NCBI GenBank assembly: GCA_035403085.1
Contig: DAONEM010000025.1
Location: 1 to 29,862 of the forward strand
Origin: JAMOAD01 sp023621955
Lineage (GTDB): Bacteria; Acidobacteriota; Aminicenantia; JAMOAD01
Direction: 5' to 3'
DNA: 29,862 nt
Below the pieces are notes generated by a model that was not told the DNA's origin, searched no databases, and was given only the letters and a program-made list of their open reading frames with translations. Positions 14,440-23,114 of this stretch are shown here, one piece after another; the first letter of the stretch is position 1; each line of letters opens with the position of its first letter. Position numbers and translations under genes: made by a program.

Positions 14440-15549
14440 ATGAACCTTAGAAACCTTCTCATCGGGTTGTGGCTCGCCTCGTTCCTCCTTCCCACGACAC
14501 TACTCTGCCAAGTTTCCTCCCCCCTTCTCACACTCCAGGAGAACGCCTCAGAGATCGAGCGGACGGAGGTCATGGTCCTGGGAACCTTCCACTTCCGAAC
14601 CCTCGGCAAGAGCTTCCGCCCCTCTCTGGTCCTCCACCTTCTGGAGAGGTTGGAAGCCTTCAACCCCGACGTGATCGCCGTCGAAGTCCTGCCTGGTCCC
14701 AGGGTCCACGAGCTGGAGGCGAGGGGAAAGGCCACCTCTGTCCACGGAATCTTGTTGGAGAACTTCGCCTCCCTCTCTCTGGAGTTGGGCCGGGAGGCCC
14801 AGGCCCTCCTGAAGATGGATACGGTTCAAGCCGCTCAGGAATTGGCCGCTCAGAAGACTCCTCCCCAAGACTCCTCCTCCTGGCAGAGGCAGACCCTTCT
14901 CCACCTTGCCGCCTACCAGTGGCCCAACGCCCTCTTGGCTTGGTCAAGGGTCTCTCCGGAAGACCGGGGAGGAAACACCCTGGTCCCTCCCGCCCTATCG
15001 TCGAAGCTGGAGTCCCGCAGGACCCAATCCGACGAAGTCGTGGCTTTGGCCCTTCCCCTGGCCCTCAGGCTGAACCACAGGGAGATCGCCGGCGTGGACG
15101 ATTTCGAGGATTGTGAGGCCACAGAGCTGATCCTGGAGAGAGAGGTCTTCCGCTCCAGGGAGAACCCCCTTATCAAGGCCGCCCGAAACGCAGAGGCCTA
15201 CAGGCGCGTCCAGAGCCTCCAAGAGGAGGGGCTGAAGACCGGGGACCTGCTCCCCGTTTTCCGTTACATGAACGGCCCCGCTTACGCTGCTGCGGACGTT
15301 GAGGCCCAGTGGGGAGTCCTCCTCAGAACCCGATATCAAGACCGTTCCGACAGGAGCCGCCTAGCCCTCTGGGAGAACCGGAACATGAAGATCGCCGCCT
15401 CTATCCGCGCTCTCTCATCCCGTTACCCGGGCAAGCGAATTCTCGTCATCTACGGCGCCGCCCATAAGCCCTTTCTCGACGCTTACTTGGGCGGTTGCAG
15501 CGATATCCGGGTCGTTCAACCCCTGAACTTCCTGGAGGGGAAACCATGA
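14440..15549 (+). CDS. Exported TraB/Tiki-superfamily protein (DUF5694-like)
   Basis: The 369-aa protein begins with a signal peptide (about residues 1-23, hydrophobic core LLIGLWLASFLLP). It shows the TraB/Tiki/ChaN-type pattern: GTFHF (G48-H51), a conserved Glu in IAVEVLPG (E82), an ENRN motif (312-315) before a helix, and a C-terminal YGAAHK (G339-H342). The paired GxxH motifs with Glu and Arg-Asn are proposed metal-binding or catalytic residues in this superfamily, some members of which are metalloproteases. ATG at 14440 has AGGAG six bases upstream. TTLLC at residue 19-23 is a poor lipobox, so periplasmic secretion is more likely than lipidation. The gene stands downstream of priA with its own spacing; the substrate is unknown. 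Confidence 0.75.
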   Translation: MNLRNLLIGLWLASFLLPTTLLCQVSSPLLTLQENASEIERTEVMVLGTFHFRTLGKSFRPSLVLHLLERLEAFNPDVIAVEVLPGPRVHELEARGKATSVHGILLENFASLSLELGREAQALLKMDTVQAAQELAAQKTPPQDSSSWQRQTLLHLAAYQWPNALLAWSRVSPEDRGGNTLVPPALSSKLESRRTQSDEVVALALPLALRLNHREIAGVDDFEDCEATELILEREVFRSRENPLIKAARNAEAYRRVQSLQEEGLKTGDLLPVFRYMNGPAYAAADVEAQWGVLLRTRYQDRSDRSRLALWENRNMKIAASIRALSSRYPGKRILVIYGAAHKPFLDAYLGGCSDIRVVQPLNFLEGKP

Positions 15550-15636
15550 GCTCCCCCTCAACCGTCCGGACCTCTCCCCTTTCCGATGGCCCTTCGGCTC
15601 CACCGGCCCACAGAAGAAGGGGTCCAGGAGCAAGAG

Positions 15637-15659
15637 GGGGGAGAAGAGGACGCTCCCCC
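15637..15659. terminator. Possible bidirectional terminator hairpin between convergent genes
   Basis: GGGGGAG (15637-15643) and CTCCCCC (15653-15659) form a perfect 7-bp stem with a 9-base loop between the TraB-like gene and the convergent tolC-like gene. The plus-strand flank is pyrimidine-rich but has no real T-run, so it may be a weak or factor-assisted terminator. Confidence 0.4.
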
Positions 15660-15694
15660 TCCCTTTCGCTCTTCTCTCCCCTCTTCGTTTCACC

Positions 15695-16987
15695 TTAGAG
15701 CCTCTCCGCTTCGGCGTAACGGCCTGTGGCGTGGAGGTAACGGATCAGCTTCAGCCGGTTTCCCTTCCTGGCGTCGGCCAACCGGCTCCGGCTTTGTTGA
15801 AACATGGCCTGAGCGTCCAGAAGGTCGGAGAGAAGGCTGAGGCCCTGCCGGTAGCTGTCGTCGTTGACTCTCAGGTTCTCCTCGGCCTGGGACGCCAACT
15901 TCACGGCCAGATCAACCTCCCTGTAGGACTCCGTCAACTCGTACCACCCCTTGCGGATCTCCAGGAGCATGAGCTCGCTGTTATCGCACCGGTTGTTCTC
16001 GGCCATCCTCTCCCGGTACTTCCGCTCTTGGAGGACCGAGGACCCTCCCCACCAGCCCGAGATTGGCACCGAGAGGGAGAGAAAAAGGGCGCCCTGGTAC
16101 TTCCCCTGGTCCGGCATGGTCTTCATGTAATACCCGGCGGCCCCCAACCCCAGCTGGGGAAGGTATTCGCCGAGCTTCATCCTGGTGCGAAGCTTCTCGG
16201 CCCTCACGTTCAGATCGAGGAGGGACGATTCCGCGCGCAGGGGAAGCGCCTTCTCCGCCTCCAGGTAGACCGATTCCGGCGGGAGCGGCTCCTTAAGCGT
16301 ATCGGTGAGAACCAGCAGGGGATCGTACTCAATCCCCAAGAACTGGCAGAGGGCCATGAGGGCGATCTGCCGCCCGTTAGCAAGTTGCAGCTGCTGCAAC
16401 TGCACCTCCTGCCTCTGAACTGTCACCTTCAGGAGATCGTTCTTGGCTATGACTCCGAGCCTATAGGCGTCCTCGGCTTGTTTCACCAGATCGTCGAGCA
16501 TCTTCCCGTAGAGGTCGGCCGTGGCGATCTTCTCGTCCAGGGCGACCACGCCCCAGTACTGCTCCTCCACCTTCAAGAGGACCTCGTTCCTGCTCAAGAC
16601 CCTCCTCTTCTCACTCACCTCCTTTCCCACTCCGGCGAGCCGGTTCCCTGTGAGAATCCTCCCCCCTGCGAAGAGGGGCTGCATGGCGACGATTCCGCCG
16701 AAGTTCACCTTGTCGATCAGGGAGACCACCCCCAGGTCGACAAGCTTCTCGGAGTTCTTGAAGAGCATCCCCGTGGCCGACACCGTGGGAAAGTAGTTCG
16801 TAAAGGCCGCCCTCTTGCTTTGCTCCGAAGCGGCCACCTCGAGGTCGGCGTTCTTGACGGCGACGTTGTTCTTCAGGGCCAGCTCCCGACACTCGGCCAG
16901 GGAGTATCCCTCCCCGACCAGGTGGTGAGGGAAGAGGAGAAAAAGGAAAAGTGTTGTGAAAACCAGATTCAAGGTTGTGTTCTTCAT
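15695..16987 (-). CDS. TolC-family outer-membrane efflux protein
   Basis: The 430-aa product has a signal peptide (about 1-25), then long helical repeats typical of OEP/TolC (PF02321): YSLAECRELALKNN at the mature N-terminus, QPLFAGGRI marking a membrane strand region, and the duplicated coiled-coil hairpins (about 130-210 and 340-420) including YRQGLSLLSDLLDAQ, the counterpart of the TolC phrase on the second repeat. It forms the outer-membrane channel of the pump encoded just upstream. ATG at 16987 overlaps the RND stop by four bases (ATGA). It is the last gene of the tetR-hlyD-rnd-tolC unit and lies before a convergent gene. Confidence 0.93.
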   Translation of the reverse strand: MKNTTLNLVFTTLFLFLLFPHHLVGEGYSLAECRELALKNNVAVKNADLEVAASEQSKRAAFTNYFPTVSATGMLFKNSEKLVDLGVVSLIDKVNFGGIVAMQPLFAGGRILTGNRLAGVGKEVSEKRRVLSRNEVLLKVEEQYWGVVALDEKIATADLYGKMLDDLVKQAEDAYRLGVIAKNDLLKVTVQRQEVQLQQLQLANGRQIALMALCQFLGIEYDPLLVLTDTLKEPLPPESVYLEAEKALPLRAESSLLDLNVRAEKLRTRMKLGEYLPQLGLGAAGYYMKTMPDQGKYQGALFLSLSVPISGWWGGSSVLQERKYRERMAENNRCDNSELMLLEIRKGWYELTESYREVDLAVKLASQAEENLRVNDDSYRQGLSLLSDLLDAQAMFQQSRSRLADARKGNRLKLIRYLHATGRYAEAERL

Positions 16988-19900
16988 GACGCAAGCTCCT
17001 CATCACCGGCTCTGTCCCGGTGGATCAGCATATACCCTGCAGGGAGAACGAAGAGGGTCAGAGAGGTAGAGGCGATCAAGCCGAAGCAGATCACCGTCCC
17101 CATGGGCCCCCAGAGCGAGGATCCTCCGGCGACCATGGGGATGACTCCGACCGCCGCCGCCGCGGCTGTCGAAAAGATGGGTCTCAGCCTCCGTTTCCCC
17201 GCCGCCAGGGCAACTTCAGCAACGCTCATACCGGTGCTTTTGCGGAGATGTTCGGCGTAGTCCAGAAGGATGATCCCGTTTCGGACGACCTCTCCAAAGA
17301 GGGTCAGCACCCCTGCCAGGGCGGTGAAGCCGAGAGGGTACCCCACCAGGAGCAGACCCAAGGCTCCGCCCAGGATTCCCAGAGGCATGGAACACATGAT
17401 CAGCAAGGCGACGCGGATCTTCTTGAAGCGAAGGAGGAGGATGAAGAAGATCAACACCACGCTTGTCAACATGGAGTAGAAGAGGGGGATATAGTCTTCG
17501 ATCTCCGCCTCGTAGTCACCGCCGATCCCGATGGAGACCCCCGGAGGCAGGGAGAGCTTCCTGACCCTCGGAAGAATCTGGGCGAGAGCGTCCGCGGCCA
17601 GTTTCGTCCTGGCCACATCCCCCCGGACGGTGATGGTTCTGACCCCGTTTCGGCGGACAATGGCGCCCTCATCCCACTGGGGAACGATTTCGGCGACCTG
17701 ACGGATCGGAACGGAGGAGGGGAGAACCGCGGAGGTGACGTACTGGTCGGTGATGTCTTCGATTCCTCCTCTCCTCCCCTGCTCCCGTTTCAGCAGAACC
17801 TCCAGGGGGTAGTCCCCCTCCCAGACCGTCGCCACCGGTAACCCTTTGAGGCCTGTGTAGAGGGATGTGGCGATGATCCCTTTGGTAAGGCCCAACCGGT
17901 TGGCCTCATCCTGTTTCACCTCCAGGCGCAGGCCGTGGACCATCTCCCCGTAATCGTTCCTGACCCAGACCACGCCGTCGGTCTCCCCCATGATCCGAGA
18001 GACCTCCTGAGCAGTCCGTTTCAGGTCCGGAATCCTCTCTCCGGAGATTCGAATCTCCAGAGGCGCCGAGTTTGAGGTCATTTCCAACTGCTTCATCCTG
18101 ACATGGGCGTTGGGAAAAGCCTCGGCGAATCTCTCATGGTATTCGTCCAGGAGCTCCACCGCCGTCTCCTTGGTCGTGGTGTTGACAACGAGTTGGGCGT
18201 AGTTTTTCCCCGGGAAGTTAGGGGCGTAGGCGTCGTGAAAGCGCGGCGAGCTATCCCCGATGAAAGAGGTCACGTGGAGGACCCTCGGGTCCTTCCTGAG
18301 GGCGGAGGCGACGGTTCCGGCCACCTTGGCCGTCTCGTCCAGGCTTCTCCCCTCGGGGAGGTAGATCTCCACGGCGAACTGGTCCCGTTCGACCTTGGGA
18401 AAGATCTGACGGGGAAGGTTCATGCTGAGGAACCCTCCGAGAACCACGGTGAGGAGACCGACCATGACGGTCTTGACCGGGCGTTTGAGGGCGAAGGTCA
18501 AGGCCCTGTCGTACCCGCTCTGGAGGAGAACCAGGAACGAGCGCTTCTCCCTCTTCTCGGACTCCTCTTTCACACCCCTCTTGATCCACCTGTAACACAT
18601 GGCGGGGACAAAGAAGCCCGCCAGAATCAGTGAGACCCCCAAGGCGGTGGCGATGGTGGCCGGCATGCTCGCCACGAAGTCTCCCGCCATTCCCTTCATC
18701 CAGAAGGCCAGAGGAAGGTAGGTGGAGACGATCGCCAAGACCGCCGTGAAAACCGGGGAGAAGAGTTCCGTAGAGCTCTTCCAGGCGGCGTCCCAAGGAG
18801 TCTCCCCGTGGTCAAGCTTTTCGATGTGGTTGTCGATGATGACGATGGAGTTGTCGACAACCATGCCTAAGACGATGATCAAGGCCGCCAAGGAGACCGT
18901 GTGAAGCTGAATGCCGAAAACGCTGAGAATCCCCAGGGTGATGATGATGGTGATGGGGATCGTCACCGCCGCCACTCCGGCCACGTGGAGGGGGAAGAGG
19001 AGCATGGTCACCCCGATGACCGCGAGGACGGCGATGAGAAGCTCCTTGAGGAAGACGAAGATCGACTGTTGGACGGCGGCGGGCATATCGGCGACCCTGT
19101 GGAGTCTCACCTCCCGGGGAAGGGTCGGAGCGACCTTCGCCATAGCTCTGTCTACCTGGCGTCCGAACTCGACGATGTTGTTCCCCTCCTGCATCTCCAG
19201 GGAGAGGATCAAGCACCTATTCCCGTCGCTCTCGATGTAGGAGTCCGGATCTTTGTACTCCCGAACGACCCGGGCCACGTCCTTGAGGCGGAGGAGACTC
19301 CCGGCGGGATCGGCGTAGACGATCTGCTCGGCGATCTCCTTCTCGTTGTCGTACCGGGAGGGGGCGTGGACGGGCATGACAAGTTGTCCGTCGTCCAGAT
19401 CACCGGCGTAGGAGACTCCCCCTTCGCTCTTGAGGGCGGCAAAGAGGGTCAGAGGGCGGATTCCGTAATGGACAAGCTTCTCGTCACGGACATAGAGGTT
19501 GATCTGCTCGGGAACCTCTCCGATTCGCTTCAGCTTGGAGACCGTCGGAAGCCTGCGAAGTTCATCCTCGATCTTCTCCATGTACCGCCGCATCTCCCGG
19601 TAGCTCCGTCCCTTCGCCTCCAGGGCGAGGAGGATGTTGGAGGTTTTCCCGAAATCGTTGCTCCCGGTGAGGGAGACGACTCCGGAGGGGAGTTGCCCCT
19701 TCAGTTCGTTCAGGCCGTGGCGCAGCTTTGTCCAGACCGCGTCGGAGTCATGGACATCGTCGTTGAGCTCCACCACGACGATCATCACGTTCTCCTTGGA
19801 GGTCGAATAGGTCTTCTCCCGTTTGACCTCGGAGAAGCCGAAGAGGAAGCTCTCCACTCTCTTCGTCAACTGCTCCTCCACCTCCGAGGCCGAGGCCCCG

Positions 19901-20070
19901 GGGTAGACTCCCACGATCAGGCCCTGCCGGATCGTGAAATTGGGGAACTCCTGTCTCGGCATCTTCACCAAGGCGATCAGGCCGAAGAGGAAGAGGACGA
20001 AGACGATGATGGTAACGATCGGCCTCTCTGCGAGGGCGCGTTGAAAGATATTGGGTCTCTTCGATTCCAT
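16984..20070 (-). CDS. RND efflux transporter, inner-membrane subunit (AcrB/ACR_tran family)
   Basis: At 1028 aa it has the full RND architecture: TM1 near residues 18-37, a large periplasmic loop, TM2-TM6 (about 335-495), TM7 near 540, a second periplasmic loop, and TM8-TM12 (about 855-1020). The proton-relay positions differ from AcrB: TM4 reads GMVVDNSIVIIDN (D406, N407) where AcrB has two Asp, and TM10 reads VVRNGIILLDY with R930 where AcrB has Lys. No CusA-type Met triad is evident, so drugs, lipids or other organic molecules are likelier than metals; the substrate is not known. ATG at 20070 has AGGAG upstream and lies 24 bp after the adaptor gene. Confidence 0.95.
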   Translation of the reverse strand: MESKRPNIFQRALAERPIVTIIVFVLFLFGLIALVKMPRQEFPNFTIRQGLIVGVYPGASASEVEEQLTKRVESFLFGFSEVKREKTYSTSKENVMIVVVELNDDVHDSDAVWTKLRHGLNELKGQLPSGVVSLTGSNDFGKTSNILLALEAKGRSYREMRRYMEKIEDELRRLPTVSKLKRIGEVPEQINLYVRDEKLVHYGIRPLTLFAALKSEGGVSYAGDLDDGQLVMPVHAPSRYDNEKEIAEQIVYADPAGSLLRLKDVARVVREYKDPDSYIESDGNRCLILSLEMQEGNNIVEFGRQVDRAMAKVAPTLPREVRLHRVADMPAAVQQSIFVFLKELLIAVLAVIGVTMLLFPLHVAGVAAVTIPITIIITLGILSVFGIQLHTVSLAALIIVLGMVVDNSIVIIDNHIEKLDHGETPWDAAWKSSTELFSPVFTAVLAIVSTYLPLAFWMKGMAGDFVASMPATIATALGVSLILAGFFVPAMCYRWIKRGVKEESEKREKRSFLVLLQSGYDRALTFALKRPVKTVMVGLLTVVLGGFLSMNLPRQIFPKVERDQFAVEIYLPEGRSLDETAKVAGTVASALRKDPRVLHVTSFIGDSSPRFHDAYAPNFPGKNYAQLVVNTTTKETAVELLDEYHERFAEAFPNAHVRMKQLEMTSNSAPLEIRISGERIPDLKRTAQEVSRIMGETDGVVWVRNDYGEMVHGLRLEVKQDEANRLGLTKGIIATSLYTGLKGLPVATVWEGDYPLEVLLKREQGRRGGIEDITDQYVTSAVLPSSVPIRQVAEIVPQWDEGAIVRRNGVRTITVRGDVARTKLAADALAQILPRVRKLSLPPGVSIGIGGDYEAEIEDYIPLFYSMLTSVVLIFFILLLRFKKIRVALLIMCSMPLGILGGALGLLLVGYPLGFTALAGVLTLFGEVVRNGIILLDYAEHLRKSTGMSVAEVALAAGKRRLRPIFSTAAAAAVGVIPMVAGGSSLWGPMGTVICFGLIASTSLTLFVLPAGYMLIHRDRAGDEELAS

Positions 20071-20094
20071 CTGTTTTTCTCCTGGGAGGGTCTA

Positions 20095-21132
20095 CTACCG
20101 CGTCGTAACGGCGGAGCCTTCCGTAAGCTTCTGCGCGCCGGTAACGACGACTTTCTCGCCGCTCTTGAGCCCCCGGGTAATGGAGATCCCCTCCTTCATC
20201 AGGCCCTGAACCGTGACCATCCGCTTAGTGACTCGGCTCCGGGAGAGGTCCACCACATAGACGAAGTTTTCGCCGCTCTCGTCGATCTGAACGGCCGAGT
20301 AGGGAACCACCAGGGAGAGGTTCTCCTGGGGAAAACGGAGGAGGGCGCGGCAGACCATTCCGGGGAGGATCCTCCCTTCAGGGTTTTCCAATCCAACCTT
20401 GACGGCGTAGGAGCGCGAGAAGGGGTCGGCCACGACTCCGATCTCTTCCACCCTCCCCTGAACCTTCAGTCCCGAGAGGGCGGGAATCTCCACCTCCGCC
20501 GTCTGCCCCTTGGAAACCCGGGCGATCTCGTTCTCCGGAACCGGGATCTTCACGTAGACCCGCTCGATCCGAAGAAGCGTGAAGACCGGGACCCCGGGCA
20601 TCACGTTGACACCCGGCTCCAGGGAGCGTTTCCCGATGATCCCGTCCGAGGGCGCAAGGATTCGACAATCGTCCAGGTTTTTCTTGGCCATGGCCGCGCT
20701 GGCCCTCGCCTGGCGTAGGCCTGTCTCCACCTCCACCATTTTCACCTCCGGCAGGTGGGAGTTTCTGTACATCGGCTGGAAACGTTTGAAGGCGTCTTCG
20801 GCCTGCACCCTCTTCGCTTCGGCGAGTTCGTAGGCGTTTCGATAACCGCTCTGGTCCAGGATGGCTAGAAGCTCTCCCCGACGAACCTTCGACCCCTCTC
20901 CGGCGAAGACGCCCGCCACGGTCCCGGGAAGGGAGAAGCTCAGGGAGGTCGATTGGAGCTCTTCTACGGTCCCGCTGAAGGAGAGCGTAAGGGGAAGGGA
21001 GGAGACCTTTGCCGAGGCGATCCCCACCTTCACCGGCGGTGGGGCCTCTCTCCCGTTCCGCCCATGGCGGCAACCCGTCGTCAACGATGCCATCAACAGC
21101 AGGAGTATCCAAATTAAGCTCTCTCTCTTCAT
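20095..21132 (-). CDS. RND efflux periplasmic adaptor (HlyD/AcrA family), lipoprotein
   Basis: The 345-aa protein starts with a lipoprotein signal ending in LTTGC (C21), so it is probably anchored to the inner membrane as AcrA is. It has the adaptor pattern: beta-barrel and lipoyl half (SLSFSLPGTVAGVFAGEGSK, RRGELLAILD), a short coiled-coil hairpin (about 95-150), the second lipoyl half (ILAPSDGIIGKRSLEPGV) and a C-terminal barrel (about 190-345). The short hairpin suggests direct contact with the TolC tip. ATG at 21132 has AAGGAGAAGAGG just upstream. A large palindrome at 21156-21182 immediately before it is the likely regulator site. Confidence 0.93.
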   Translation of the reverse strand: MKRESLIWILLLLMASLTTGCRHGRNGREAPPPVKVGIASAKVSSLPLTLSFSGTVEELQSTSLSFSLPGTVAGVFAGEGSKVRRGELLAILDQSGYRNAYELAEAKRVQAEDAFKRFQPMYRNSHLPEVKMVEVETGLRQARASAAMAKKNLDDCRILAPSDGIIGKRSLEPGVNVMPGVPVFTLLRIERVYVKIPVPENEIARVSKGQTAEVEIPALSGLKVQGRVEEIGVVADPFSRSYAVKVGLENPEGRILPGMVCRALLRFPQENLSLVVPYSAVQIDESGENFVYVVDLSRSRVTKRMVTVQGLMKEGISITRGLKSGEKVVVTGAQKLTEGSAVTTR

Positions 21133-21155
21133 CCTCTTCTCCTTGGAAAATATCT

Positions 21156-21182
21156 TTCGACCAATACGGTCTTTTGGTCGAA
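21156..21182. promoter_or_regulatory. 27-bp TetR-type operator palindrome
   Basis: TTCGACCAA and TTGGTCGAA form perfect 9-bp arms around TACGGTCTT. Inside, GACC (21159-21162) also pairs with GGTC (21168-21171), giving three half-sites at two spacings. It lies in the 65-bp gap between the tetR stop and the adaptor start, where a repressor would block the pump promoter. The -10 itself is not clear. Confidence 0.7.
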
Positions 21183-21197
21183 TTACGGCAAAAAAAA

Positions 21198-21680
21198 TTA
21201 TCTCTTCAGGATTCCGTAGAAGATCAGGTCCGTAAGTACGTTCTGAACATCCTCCACCATTTTGAAATCCTTCGTCACCGCCCAGCAGTAGTACTCTACG
21301 CCCCGACAGGCCGCGCGGAAACCGATGATGGCGGCATCCACGTCGGGGACGATGAAGTCTCCCCTTTGGATCCCCTCCTCGAGGATCTCGCGCAGGATCT
21401 CCATCTCCCGAGCGTCCATGTCCTTTCTCAGGTTCTCGATGTAGACATAGTTTTCAAAGTATTCGTCCAGGATGACGCTGTAGAGGTTTGTCGCCTGCTG
21501 AAGGGCCTGGAAGCGGGCTTGAAAGAAGACCTTCAGCTTCTCCTGAGGGGTGGAGGCCGAGGAGATGGCCTTGCGGATCTCCGCCATGGTCGCCTCCATC
21601 TCCTGATCGACGATGACCTTGAAGATCTCGTCTTTGCTCGCGTAGTAGTGGTAGATGGAGCTCTTGGCTATGTGGGCGGC
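21198..21680 (-). CDS. TetR-family transcriptional regulator, 5' end lost in assembly gap
   Basis: The readable part encodes 160 residues. It starts inside the DNA-binding domain: AAHIAKSSIYHYYASKDEIF is the classic TetR recognition helix and following helix. The remainder is an all-helical ligand-binding domain ending ..LIFYGILKR before TAA. About 30 N-terminal residues, with the first helix and start codon, lie in the N run at 21681-21780. Its position directly before the pump genes, with an operator palindrome between, says that it most likely represses the efflux operon. The ligand is unknown. Confidence 0.92.
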   Translation of the reverse strand, partial: AAHIAKSSIYHYYASKDEIFKVIVDQEMEATMAEIRKAISSASTPQEKLKVFFQARFQALQQATNLYSVILDEYFENYVYIENLRKDMDAREMEILREILEEGIQRGDFIVPDVDAAIIGFRAACRGVEYYCWAVTKDFKMVEDVQNVLTDLIFYGILKR

Positions 21681-21780
21681 NNNNNNNNNNNNNNNNNNNN
21701 NNNNNNNNNNNNNNNNNNNNNNNNNNNNNNNNNNNNNNNNNNNNNNNNNNNNNNNNNNNNNNNNNNNNNNNNNNNNNNNN
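21681..21780. other. Assembly gap of exactly 100 N
   Basis: A run of 100 undetermined bases. The round number suggests a placeholder of unknown true length. It removes the tetR start and whatever lies between it and the NtrC-type regulator, so their adjacency is provisional. Confidence 0.99.
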
Positions 21781-21788
21781 GCCTTACT

Positions 21789-23114
21789 CTACTCTTCGTT
21801 CTCTTCCGGACCGGAGACCCTGTACTCCTTCAGCTTGTTGCGCAGGGTTCTCTCGGAGATTCCGAGAATCTCGGCGGTCTTTCGGCGGTTTCCCCCATTC
21901 TTCTCCAGTGTGGAGAGGATGGTTCTCTTCTCCAGTTCCGCCAGGCTCACGTCGGAAGACTCCGCCTGCTGGACGGCGACGGCCCCCACTTCCGGTAGGC
22001 CTAGATCCTGCGGCTGAAGGCTCTCCCCGTCGGCGAGGATCACCGCCCTCTGGAGAACGTTCTGCAACTCCCGGACGTTCCCCGGCCAAGGGTAACCCAT
22101 GACCTTCTCCCAAGCCGCTGGGGAGAGTTTCAGATCGGGTTTCCCGTTCTCCCGGGCGAAGAGCTCCGTGAAGTGCCCGGCCAGGAGTTTCAGGTCGTCT
22201 CTCCGTTTGCGCAGAGGGGGAAAGGTCAGGGAGAGGACGTTCAGACGGAAGAAGAGGTCTTCCCGGAACTTTCCCTCCTTCACCCAGAGGCGCAGATCAC
22301 GGTTCGTCACGGCGATGAGGCGGACATCCACAGGAATGGGCTTCAGCCCCCCTACCCTATCGACCTCCCTCTCTTGAAGAACCCTGAGCAGCTTGGACTG
22401 GAGGGAGGGGTGAAGCTCGCTCACCTCGTCCAGCACCAGGGTTCCCTCCTGGGCGAGCTCGAACTTCCCCGGCTTGCTGTGAAGGGCCCCGGTGAAGGAG
22501 CCTTTCTCATAGCCGAAGAGTTCCGATTCCAGGAGGTTTTCGGGAATCGCGGCGCAGTTGATGGCCACGAAGGGACCCGAGGAGCGGGGACTCTTGTCGT
22601 GAATGTAGCGGGCCAGAAGCTCCTTGCCGACTCCGCTCTCCCCTTGGATCAGGACCGTGGCATTGGTCTTCGCCGCCCTCTCGGCCATCTTCATGAGGTC
22701 CTTGGAGAGCGGGTCCACGCTCAGCAGGGAGGGGTACTTGATCGGAGAGAAGTCCCTGGGGTAGTAGTGGCCGACCGCTTCCTGGAGCTGATCGGCGGAG
22801 AAGGGTTTGAGGATGTAGTCGGAGGCGCCGAACTTCATCACGTCCACCGCGTCTTCGATGGTGCCGAAGGCGGTCACCAGGAGGACGACCGTCCGGGGGG
22901 AAATCGTTTTAATCCTCTTCAGAAGCTCTTTCCCATCGAGACCGCCCATGCGGATGTCCGAGACCACCATCCGGTAGAGGTCCCGTCCGAGAAGGGTCAA
23001 CGCCTCTTCGGCTGAACCCGCCGTCTCCACCTCGTACTTCTTCCTCCGCAAAGCCTCGGCCATGGCCCGAGCCATGTGGGGCTCATCGTCTACGACGAGT
23101 ATCTCCTTAATCAC
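21789..23114 (-). CDS. NtrC-family sigma54-dependent response regulator
   Basis: The 441-aa protein has a receiver with acceptor D53 (VSDIRMGG) and K103 (LKPF), an AAA+ domain with Walker A GESGVGKE (158-165), the sigma54-contact loop GSFTGA (205-210) and Walker B LVLDE (226-230), and a C-terminal Fis-type helix-turn-helix (about 405-435). The contact loop has Ser at the second position where GAFTGA is usual; that variant occurs in active members. GTG at 23114 overlaps the sensor-kinase stop by eight bases (GTGATTAA), with AAGGAGGG six bases upstream, so the two are a coupled pair. Target promoters are unknown; the -24/-12-like element at 9614-9629 is one candidate. Confidence 0.95.
   Translation of the reverse strand: MIKEILVVDDEPHMARAMAEALRRKKYEVETAGSAEEALTLLGRDLYRMVVSDIRMGGLDGKELLKRIKTISPRTVVLLVTAFGTIEDAVDVMKFGASDYILKPFSADQLQEAVGHYYPRDFSPIKYPSLLSVDPLSKDLMKMAERAAKTNATVLIQGESGVGKELLARYIHDKSPRSSGPFVAINCAAIPENLLESELFGYEKGSFTGALHSKPGKFELAQEGTLVLDEVSELHPSLQSKLLRVLQEREVDRVGGLKPIPVDVRLIAVTNRDLRLWVKEGKFREDLFFRLNVLSLTFPPLRKRRDDLKLLAGHFTELFARENGKPDLKLSPAAWEKVMGYPWPGNVRELQNVLQRAVILADGESLQPQDLGLPEVGAVAVQQAESSDVSLAELEKRTILSTLEKNGGNRRKTAEILGISERTLRNKLKEYRVSGPEENEE

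Noticed and set aside
15546..15698. 50-codon frame starting in an ATGA overlap with the TraB-like gene, with GGAGG upstream
   Set aside because: Pro/Ser/Arg low complexity, runs through the terminator-like hairpin into the end of tolC, and resembles no protein. The good start signals may be chance in this G-rich sequence.
15731..17260. 509-codon open frame on the plus strand opposite tolC and the end of the RND gene
   Set aside because: Antisense shadow: the GC-rich CTC/GAG-heavy codon use of the real genes leaves few stops in the opposite frame. The sense proteins are recognised families in full.
18901..20718. 605-codon plus-strand open frame opposite the RND and adaptor genes
   Set aside because: Acid- and His-rich low-complexity translation with no recognisable domain, fully overlapping two solid genes on the other strand.
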